Source: DATAMF01 sp964472565 (GTDB lineage: Bacteria > Chloroflexota > Anaerolineae > Aggregatilineales > Aggregatilineaceae). Taken from it: 12,902 bases of DNA. The position numbers were made by a program, and so were the translations under genes. The notes beneath the pieces are model-generated. The model did not search any database. It was not told the DNA's origin and worked only from the letters and a program-made list of their open reading frames with translations. Where the stretch lies: assembly GCA_964472565.1 (NCBI GenBank), contig CAYYNB010000169.1, forward strand, positions 1 to 12,902. Direction: 5' to 3'. Positions 1 to 6,210 of the stretch are shown here, piece after piece (position 1 is the first letter of the stretch; every line of letters starts with the position of its first letter).

Positions 1-1070
1 ACAGGCGCGTTTGCCAGCCCGGCTTCAATGTCGGCGACCAGTTGGGCGCGGTCCGCATCGGGCAGGAAGGCCGCACGCGCGGCATTGAGAATACAATCCT
101 TGATCATGTGGAAGGGTAAGCCCATGCCGACATGCGCCAGCATCAATTCATCGGTGAGGGTGATGTTGCTGAGGGATGGATCGTCGGTGTTGATGGTGGT
201 CGGCACGCCGAGATAGATCAGATCGGGGAGCGGGTGATGCTCAACGCGGCGCACAACGCCGCTGTGTAAGTTGCTGGTCGGGCAGACTTCAAGCGTCACG
301 CCGCGATCACGCACCATTTGCACCACGAGCGAATCTTCGACCGACCGCACGCCATGCCCGATCCGTTCCGCGAGGCTGTGTTCGATGGCGTCAGCAACAT
401 TCTCCGGCCCGGCCCACTCCCCCGCATGGACGGTGATATGCAGGCCCGCTTCACGCGCCCGGTAAAAAAGCGACCGGAAAGGCCGCGCCGAATGACCCGC
501 CTCTTGCCCGGCCAGGTCCATCCCGATAATTTGCGGATCGTTCACTTCCAGCGCGGCATCTAAAACCTGCTCGGCAATTTGGACGCTTTCATGACGGTTG
601 ACCGAAACGATCAGGCGGGTGGGAATATTAAAATCGGCGGCGGCGCGGGCGGTTTCTTCGCACACGGCCTCAATCACTGATTGGTAGGTGTAATTATTCT
701 GGCGGGCCAGGGCATGGGGCGTGAACCGCATTTCAAAGTAGCTGATATGATCGCTGGCGGCATCTTCAACCGCTTCACGCGTGATGCGGCGGATGAGTTC
801 CATCGAGCGGTAAAACTGGCGCAGGACGTTAAACTTGCTCAGAAAAACGGAAAAGGTCGGCTCGTCGTCCTCCACAATTTGAACGTGCGGGCGAAGATGA
901 TCCAGATCGTAAGCAGGCAAGGGAATATCAAATTCGGCAGCGGCTTCGAGGAGCGTGGACAGCCGGATCGCCCCTTCGAGGTGGCGGTGGAGTTCGATTT
1001 TGGGCCAACGCCACAGCGTTTTCCAGAGTTCGCTTTCCCGGTTGATCATGTTATGGATGTTGAAAGCCAC
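1..1070 (-). CDS. add: Adenosine deaminase, C-terminus cut by window edge
   Basis: Purine salvage enzyme that hydrolyses adenosine or deoxyadenosine to inosine and ammonia in the cytoplasm. Translating the minus strand gives 356 codons with the metallo-hydrolase motifs in order: metal-binding HxH (H28 and H30, in PKIELHRHLEG), HAGE (H215 with catalytic E218), GHGV (H239), EVCPTSN, and INTDDP (D296 and D297). The TIM-barrel is essentially complete. Only the last part of the protein is missing beyond base 1. I chose the GTG at 1068-1070 because AAAGGG lies 9 nt upstream of it; the alternative ATG at 1047-1049 has no visible Shine-Dalgarno sequence. The start lies 4 nt after the kinase stop, so translation is probably coupled to that gene. 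The first metal motif is HRH rather than the common HLH; both metal ligands remain. An adenosine deaminase-like enzyme with another purine substrate is possible. Confidence 0.93.
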   Translation of the reverse strand, partial: MAFNIHNMINRESELWKTLWRWPKIELHRHLEGAIRLSTLLEAAAEFDIPLPAYDLDHLRPHVQIVEDDEPTFSVFLSKFNVLRQFYRSMELIRRITREAVEDAASDHISYFEMRFTPHALARQNNYTYQSVIEAVCEETARAAADFNIPTRLIVSVNRHESVQIAEQVLDAALEVNDPQIIGMDLAGQEAGHSARPFRSLFYRAREAGLHITVHAGEWAGPENVADAIEHSLAERIGHGVRSVEDSLVVQMVRDRGVTLEVCPTSNLHSGVVRRVEHHPLPDLIYLGVPTTINTDDPSLSNITLTDELMLAHVGMGLPFHMIKDCILNAARAAFLPDADRAQLVADIEAGLANAP

Positions 1071-1074
1071 CGGA

Positions 1075-4000
1075 TTATTCCCTTTCTGAAAGTGGAAGCC
1101 CAAATGTAAACGTGCTTCCTTTACCTTCTTGACTCGCAACGGAGAGGGTGCCGCCGTGTGCTTCGATAATACGCTGAACAATCGATAACCCCAACCCGGC
1201 CCCGCCAAAGCGATGCTTGATGGAACGATCCGCCTGGAAAAAGCGCTCAAAAATATGCGGGAGCTTGTCGGCGGGAATACCGATGCCGTAGTCGGTGACG
1301 GAGACATAAATCCAATCCGGGCGCTCACCGTAAGCGGACTGCACAAGAATAGTGCCGCCGTCGGGCGAGAATTTAGCCGCATTCCCGATCAGATTATCCA
1401 GAACCTGGGTCAGCCGATCCTGGTCGCCCTGGACCCAGTGCGGGCCGGGAAGCAGATTCATCTCAAAATGTAAATCACGGTTGGGGAAAACCAGCGGCGC
1501 GCCCGCGATCACGTTGGCGCAGAGATCGTTGATGTCCAGCGGCGCAAGGTCCAGGTTGTCGGCGCGGATTTGCTCCAGCGCGAGAATGTCGCTGATCATG
1601 CGGGTAATTGAGTCGGCTTTTTGGTCGATAACGGTGAGAGCTTCGCTCTGTTCGGTGGTAAGGGGGCCAAGTTCCCCGGCCCGCATGAGGCCGGTCCAAC
1701 CGCGCACCAGCGCCAGCGGGCTGCGGAGTTCGTGGCTGAGGTTGGATACCAGTTCGTTACGCAGTTCGTGCAGCGCTTCCAGGCTGCGGTTAGCATCGGC
1801 CAGTTCAGCAGCATGATGGCGGGTTTCTTCGAGCAGGCGAACCGTTTCGATAGCAGCGGCGATCTGGCCCGCCGCAATCACCAGAACACGCTCGTGATCG
1901 GGCGTGAAGGCGAACGGCACCTCACTGTCGATGCCGATCGTGCCGATAACGCGATCCTGCACTTTGAGCGGCACACAGATCATAGAACGAATGCCGGGAT
2001 CGATCACACGGAAATTGGGATCGGCTGCCGTATCGGGGACATAAATAACCTCACCCGTCGCAGCGACTTTTCCAGCGACATATTCACCCAGTTTGAAATG
2101 TGCCTGATCAAGGTACTGCTGTTCCAACCCGGACGCAGCAACGATAATCACTTCCTGTAATTCGTCATCCACCAGGGCGATAGAGGCGGAACGACATTGA
2201 TATACATCGCGCAGCGTATTCACGCTCAATTCCAGAATATCGTCAGACGATTGGGTGCTACTTACCCGGCGCGCTAATTCTTGCAGGGCGCTTACTTCGT
2301 CCAAACGGGTGCGGAGCGTGACGTAATAGCGGGCGTTTTCGAGCGCCGCGGCTGCTTGAAGCGCGAGTAAATCCAGGGCACGCAGCATATCGCGCCGGGC
2401 GATCAGCGGCTCGGCATGCAGCAGGATCAACACTCCCAATAATTGATCGCCGCGCAGAATCGGATGGGCGATGGCGGCCTGGACCAACCAGGGGGTTTTG
2501 AACTCGGTTTGAATCTCCGCATGGCCGCTGAGATCGGTCAGAATCATGGGGAGTTGGGTCGCCTGGACACGCTCCACCAGACTATCGACGGACGGGCACT
2601 CATAGGAACGGATGCGGGCATTGCCCACTTCGCTCGTATAGTGCGCAACCCACAGAGTCGCATCCCAGGTATGGTTGGCGGTGACATACAGCCGGACCTG
2701 ATTGGCATGAAACAACGCGACAGCGGCACGGGCGACGATTTCGGCCACCGCTTCACGCGTCTGAACCGCCGCTAATTTGACGCCGATCCGCTGGATGGCT
2801 TCAATCGCGGCGAGGCGGCCCGCCGTTTCGTTATAAAGCTGCGCATTTTGAATCGCCGTTGCTACCATACCGGCGATAGTTTCGAGCATGGCGACATCAT
2901 CCGGCGAATAGGCGTTGGGGATGTAACTCTGGACGGAAATAACGCCCAAAATCTGGTCCTGGGTGATGAGCGGGACCATCAGCACACAACGTGGCATGGG
3001 GCCATCGACGATGGTTTCTTTGGGAAGTTCTTCTTTGGTTGTGTCGTGGATAAAAATACTTTCGCAGGTACGCAGCACCAGCCCGGTCAGGCCAGCATCG
3101 GCGGGTTGAATTTTATCCTCAGCGGGTTGGCCGTCATCGTAGCCCCCGACAATACGGATCACTCCGGCTTCGGAATCATAAAGGCCGATATAAAACGAAG
3201 TTGCATCCATCAGGGCGCTGATTTTGAAGTAAACGACATCCAGCACGCTGCGCAGATCGAGGCGGCTGATCGCCAGGTTGACCTCATTCAGGGCCTGGTA
3301 ACGCTGGGCACGCCGAAGTTCCTGATCATACCGGCGGGCGCTGTGCAGGCGGGCGGCAACCTGGGCGGCCAGCGCCAGCGCGAGTTCGGCATCGGCGTCA
3401 TTGAAAGCATACGCAGTCGGACTGTCGAGATCGAGTTCGCCCATAAACTCGTCTTCGTGAATCAGGGGGACGCCAAGCCAGCTTTTGATCGGGCGGCGGC
3501 CCGGCACTTCCACCCAACGCGGATCGGCAGGACAGTCGTGGATAAGCACCGGTTTGCCTGTTGTCCGAATGATCTGGCGGATTTCAAATTCGGGCTGCTG
3601 CCGTTCTGTGGAAAACTCGTAATTTTCGATCAGATCGTTAATCGAGCGTTTGACCTGAACCGTATTATTGGGTTGAAAAATATAAGTAGTGCAGGCATGA
3701 CACGGGATCAAACGCCGAATCTCACGTTGCACAATATCGAGCAGTTCATCCAGACCGAGGGATTCAGCGACTGCCGCCATAATCGAATAGAGAGTTTGCA
3801 GCCGGTCACGGACCTGTTCGGCGGCATGGTGGATCAGCATAAACAGGTCGGCATTGGGCAGCCGCCACACGGATACCTGGACACGGACGGGCAGCCCGGC
3901 AGCAGAGATAACCGTTACCGATAATTGTTCGGAAGGTTGGTTGGAATTGTTGAGAAAGGACTGCCACCGTTCGAGCGCCTGCGGCACTTCGGGCGGGGGG

Positions 4001-4167
4001 ATAAAATCAAAGGCGGACCGTCCAATCACCTCAGCGACGGCATAACCGTAATAACGAACCGCGTTGGGAGTGGCAAACTGGATGATGCCGTCGGAGTTGA
4101 GAATATAAATCGCCTCATAGGTAAGCGCTTCGGGATGAAGATCAGAACTGGTCATGGTGGGGATCAT
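1075..4167 (-). CDS. PAS / four-GAF cytoplasmic sensor histidine kinase
   Basis: A 1030-residue histidine kinase. Layout by reading: PAS domain about 11-110 (NSDGIIQFATPNA, GYAVAEVIGRSAFDF), then four GAF-like domains at about 135-277, 302-442, 463-612 and 633-775, and a helical linker about 776-808. The HisKA dimerisation helix follows with phospho-acceptor H812 (SNLSHELRSP). The ATPase domain has the N-box (N929 in NLIGNAAKFS), G1 box (D959, G961, G963) and G2 box (GGAGLGLSI, from 988). No membrane helix or signal peptide is visible, so it should be a soluble kinase sensing small molecules, redox state, light or a partner protein; the ligand cannot be read from sequence. No response regulator is encoded in the window. 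It starts 3 nt after the 118-aa membrane protein gene. The second Met (start at 4155) is an equally possible start, since neither has a strong ribosome binding site. Confidence 0.93.
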   Translation of the reverse strand: MIPTMTSSDLHPEALTYEAIYILNSDGIIQFATPNAVRYYGYAVAEVIGRSAFDFIPPPEVPQALERWQSFLNNSNQPSEQLSVTVISAAGLPVRVQVSVWRLPNADLFMLIHHAAEQVRDRLQTLYSIMAAVAESLGLDELLDIVQREIRRLIPCHACTTYIFQPNNTVQVKRSINDLIENYEFSTERQQPEFEIRQIIRTTGKPVLIHDCPADPRWVEVPGRRPIKSWLGVPLIHEDEFMGELDLDSPTAYAFNDADAELALALAAQVAARLHSARRYDQELRRAQRYQALNEVNLAISRLDLRSVLDVVYFKISALMDATSFYIGLYDSEAGVIRIVGGYDDGQPAEDKIQPADAGLTGLVLRTCESIFIHDTTKEELPKETIVDGPMPRCVLMVPLITQDQILGVISVQSYIPNAYSPDDVAMLETIAGMVATAIQNAQLYNETAGRLAAIEAIQRIGVKLAAVQTREAVAEIVARAAVALFHANQVRLYVTANHTWDATLWVAHYTSEVGNARIRSYECPSVDSLVERVQATQLPMILTDLSGHAEIQTEFKTPWLVQAAIAHPILRGDQLLGVLILLHAEPLIARRDMLRALDLLALQAAAALENARYYVTLRTRLDEVSALQELARRVSSTQSSDDILELSVNTLRDVYQCRSASIALVDDELQEVIIVAASGLEQQYLDQAHFKLGEYVAGKVAATGEVIYVPDTAADPNFRVIDPGIRSMICVPLKVQDRVIGTIGIDSEVPFAFTPDHERVLVIAAGQIAAAIETVRLLEETRHHAAELADANRSLEALHELRNELVSNLSHELRSPLALVRGWTGLMRAGELGPLTTEQSEALTVIDQKADSITRMISDILALEQIRADNLDLAPLDINDLCANVIAGAPLVFPNRDLHFEMNLLPGPHWVQGDQDRLTQVLDNLIGNAAKFSPDGGTILVQSAYGERPDWIYVSVTDYGIGIPADKLPHIFERFFQADRSIKHRFGGAGLGLSIVQRIIEAHGGTLSVASQEGKGSTFTFGLPLSERE

Positions 4168-4170
4168 AAG

Positions 4171-4527
4171 TTATTGAGGCTTGGTGCGGTGCGGTTTAAC
4201 AGGATGCTGACCTTCGCGGGCATACACAAGCCAACCCCAATAGCGCCACGTGATAAAAACAGCGAGGACAATACTCAGGGCATATGGAAGGTCATGAAAC
4301 AGTGTGCTGTCCGTACTGGCATCGGTGGGATCATCCAGGCCGATAGTCAGCAGGCGCATACTGAGCGGAAAAAGCAGGAAGAGCAAGGCGACATAAAAAC
4401 CCCGATATAAAGGCGGACGGTGGGTGACTTCACCAAAGCGCCGGCTGATCTGCGCCATGACCCATAACATGATCATGAGCGCGAGAGGCGCTGCTACGCT
4501 TAGGAGGGTGAAGAAATTTTGAAGCAT
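4171..4527 (-). CDS. Small three-helix membrane protein (118 aa), unknown function
   Basis: I do not recognise a family. The 118-residue product has three hydrophobic segments at about 5-27, 42-62 and 80-100, then a basic proline-containing tail (about 104-118) that probably faces the cytoplasm. An acidic loop (DDPTDASTD, about 65-73) lies between helices 2 and 3. The start ATG at 4527 has AGGA about 6 nt upstream. The next gene, the histidine kinase, begins 3 nt after its stop, so the two are very likely co-translated. This protein could be a membrane partner or input for the otherwise soluble kinase; that role is inference. The first half lines up by eye with the 97-aa membrane protein upstream (FFTLLS against FLTIFS, then a similar basic loop after helix 1), suggesting an old tandem duplication. 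Confidence 0.8.
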   Translation of the reverse strand: MLQNFFTLLSVAAPLALMIMLWVMAQISRRFGEVTHRPPLYRGFYVALLFLLFPLSMRLLTIGLDDPTDASTDSTLFHDLPYALSIVLAVFITWRYWGWLVYAREGQHPVKPHRTKPQ

Positions 4528-4555
4528 AATCTGTCCTGGCTGAAGATTCGGTCTT

Positions 4556-4589
4556 AGTTTTGCTTATCTTGGCGTATAAGGCTAAAACT
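4556..4589 (-). repeat. Imperfect inverted repeat between the two membrane-protein genes
   Basis: AGTTTTGCTTAT (4556-4567) pairs with ATAAGGCTAAAACT (4576-4589), giving 12 base pairs with two single-base bulges and an 8-nt loop. It sits within the 102-nt gap upstream of the 118-aa gene, about 30 nt before its start. It could be an intercistronic RNA hairpin that stabilises or separates parts of the operon message, or an operator. There is no U-run after it, so it is not a typical terminator. Nothing else is clear in this gap. Confidence 0.4.
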
Positions 4590-4629
4590 CGAACGAACTC
4601 TTAACCTCAAACGAAACCCACACAAACCA

Positions 4630-4923
4630 TTAACGTCCACTGGTCATCAGTCGATAGATATGAATACACAATGCCGCTAAAATTAACCCGCCGATAAGCA
4701 GTGCGCCATCACCCCAATCGTCCCCCGTGATTTCATCCAGGCTGGTAAAACGAACGGTAGCGACGGTAAACGCCAGCATCGGCGCGATAAAAAACTGGTA
4801 ATAGGTGCGCTGTCCCGAAAGGCGCTCGTAAAAACGGGCGATCAATGCCATAAAAAAAATGAGTGCAACGAGGCCAAACCATGAGAAGATAGTCAGGAAC
4901 TGATGTAAACTTAGTTGACCCAC
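4630..4923 (-). CDS. Small three-helix membrane protein (97 aa), unknown function
   Basis: No family recognised. Three hydrophobic segments lie at about 8-29, 41-59 and 73-91, with a basic loop after helix 1 (ARFYERLSGQR) and an acidic loop between helices 2 and 3 (DEITGDDWGD). The start is GTG at 4921-4923, supported by an AGGGGG ribosome binding site 6 nt upstream; no better ATG lies in frame. The order of charged loops and helices is the same as in the 118-aa protein downstream, and the N-terminal halves align without large gaps, so the two are likely paralogues that may form a hetero-oligomer. The gene lies 82 nt after the KaiC-like ATPase gene and 102 nt before the 118-aa gene, in the same direction. 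The function is unknown. Confidence 0.8.
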   Translation of the reverse strand: MGQLSLHQFLTIFSWFGLVALIFFMALIARFYERLSGQRTYYQFFIAPMLAFTVATVRFTSLDEITGDDWGDGALLIGGLILAALCIHIYRLMTSGR

Positions 4924-5005
4924 CCTAGTCCCCCTGGCGAAAGATGCCCTTTTTTATTGTAATACAGGGAACAAACACCGTTTGATAGAAAATCTTCACG
5001 TCTAA

Positions 5006-5785
5006 TTATTTGGTGCCGGGCGGCAAAAAAGCCGCGGCAAATGCTTCGGCATGTGTCATGGTAGGACGCCCGCTCATGATGCCCTGCGTGCCTTCAAAGC
5101 GTGACCGCACATCAATGCCTTTAGCGGTAATCGCGTACTGGCGAATATCCTTGTCATGATCACTGCCCCGCAGCTTGAGCACCAGCAGCGCCCGGTGGAT
5201 CGCGCCCTGGATTTCGACATAGCGCAGCATGGTATAGGAGTCCACGACGAACGCCAGGTCTTCTTCGCTCTCGGTGGTTTCACCTAACAGCGCGGCATTC
5301 TCACGGGTGAACACCGCCGTCAGGTCTAAGCGTTTGAGACCATTCACAAACTCAAAAACGATGTGCCGGAGTTCAACCGGGTCCTCGGTAATGCGCTCAA
5401 AATGGCTCAGGCTGTCCACCAGCACGCGCTTGGCCCCGATTTGATGGACCATGTTTTCGATACGACCTGTCACCTTTTGGAGATCGGCGCGGCTGACTTC
5501 GGGGCTGGTCATGATGGTGCGAAGCAGGTTATCAGCCTCGTAGGACCGAAAATCCCAGCCAAAATTCGCGGCGTCCCGGTAATATTGTTGAGGAAATTCC
5601 TCAAAGGTCAGGATGATCCCAGGTTCGTTACAACTGGTGATACCATGCTGGATAAACTGCATGCCCAGCGTACTTTTGCCGGTACCGGGCGCGCCTTCGA
5701 TGAGGTTGGCCGTGCGAGACAAAAAGCCGCCGTGAAGCATATTGTCGAGTTCGGCGATACCCGTTGGGACGCGTTGTGCGTTCAT
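5006..5785 (-). CDS. Single-domain KaiC-like (RecA-superfamily) ATPase
   Basis: A 259-residue P-loop ATPase of the KaiC/RadA-like group. It opens with the KaiC-type start (PTGIAELDNMLHGG, 7-20). The Walker A motif GAPGTGKST is at 31-39 (K37), the paired catalytic glutamates are E62-E63 in TFEEFP, and the Walker B motif VLVDSLS holds D124. A KaiC-like strand and hairpin, VLKLRGSDHDKDIRQYAIT (202-220), follows, as in proteins that form hexameric rings. Cyanobacterial KaiC has two such domains and phosphorylation sites in the second; this protein has only one, so a clock function should not be assumed. Single-domain relatives are thought to act as ATP-driven signalling switches or as regulators such as GvpD. 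The start follows a strong AAGGGGG ribosome binding site that overlaps the stop of the winged-helix gene 11 nt upstream, so the two products are probably made together and may interact. Confidence 0.9.
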   Translation of the reverse strand: MNAQRVPTGIAELDNMLHGGFLSRTANLIEGAPGTGKSTLGMQFIQHGITSCNEPGIILTFEEFPQQYYRDAANFGWDFRSYEADNLLRTIMTSPEVSRADLQKVTGRIENMVHQIGAKRVLVDSLSHFERITEDPVELRHIVFEFVNGLKRLDLTAVFTRENAALLGETTESEEDLAFVVDSYTMLRYVEIQGAIHRALLVLKLRGSDHDKDIRQYAITAKGIDVRSRFEGTQGIMSGRPTMTHAEAFAAAFLPPGTK

Positions 5786-5796
5786 GTCGATCCCCC

Positions 5797-6171
5797 TTAG
5801 CGCAGGTTGCGGATGACATGGTAGATCGCCTTGACACGGAACTGACGATCATCACATGCAGCGATAAAGTTGCCCAAAAGCTGGCGCAGGTCTGGATCAT
5901 CGGCCAGGGTAAACACCCGGAGGCCCCCTAAGTCTTCCATTTCGAGCACGGCGTCACGCGCCAACTGGATCAATTCCGGTTCTACCGTCCGCACATCACG
6001 CCCGGTATAACGCGCGATGTTGTCGGCAGTGTCGGTCGTGTGCGGGTTATCATGGAAAAAACGAACCAGATCCCATTTGATAAATGAGTTGATCCGCGTC
6101 TGGATCAATTCCAAAAGACGCGGATCCATATCATCCATCAAGCTGGCTGCATAATCATCTACATCAGACAT
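5797..6171 (-). CDS. Winged-helix-like putative regulator (124 aa)
   Basis: A 124-residue, mostly helical acidic-to-neutral protein. By reading, residues 19-41 form a helix (ELIQTRINSFIKWDLVRFF). Residues 47-55 and 58-75 look like the helix-turn-helix (TADNIARYTG, then DVRTVEPELIQLARDAVLE), and 77-89 a wing (MEDLGGLRVFTLADD), followed by a C-terminal helix to the end. This suggests a winged-helix fold, either a DNA-binding regulator or a protein-interaction module; I cannot name a family. ATG at 6171 is preceded by AGAAAGG at about 8 nt. It lies 39 nt after secA and 11 nt before the KaiC-like ATPase, with a ribosome binding site for the latter overlapping its stop. The tight pairing suggests an adaptor or target of the ATPase; that is inference. 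Confidence 0.72.
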   Translation of the reverse strand: MSDVDDYAASLMDDMDPRLLELIQTRINSFIKWDLVRFFHDNPHTTDTADNIARYTGRDVRTVEPELIQLARDAVLEMEDLGGLRVFTLADDPDLRQLLGNFIAACDDRQFRVKAIYHVIRNLR

Positions 6172-6210
6172 AGCCTGCTACCTTTCTGCATCCCCCTGGC
6201 TTGTGACGAC

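Noticed and set aside
1..1049. Plus-strand open frames at the left edge as real genes
   Set aside because: The minus strand encodes all adenosine deaminase motifs across this stretch, so the plus-strand frames are shadows.
2848..3924. A 358-codon plus-strand open frame inside the kinase gene
   Set aside because: Shadow of the kinase: composition is that of an antisense frame and the minus-strand frame encodes clear GAF domains.
4936..4957. GGC...GCC followed by a run of T on the plus strand, resembling a terminator
   Set aside because: The stem is only 3 bp and no plus-strand gene lies upstream; on the minus strand the run is A, not T.
5006..5785. True circadian KaiC
   Set aside because: Only one ATPase domain, no second domain with phosphorylation sites, and no KaiA or KaiB gene in the window. 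Kept as KaiC-like ATPase.
6162..6194. A 10-codon leader frame overlapping the start of the winged-helix gene
   Set aside because: Its ATG directly abuts the G-run with no spacing for ribosome binding, and the peptide shows no regulatory pattern.
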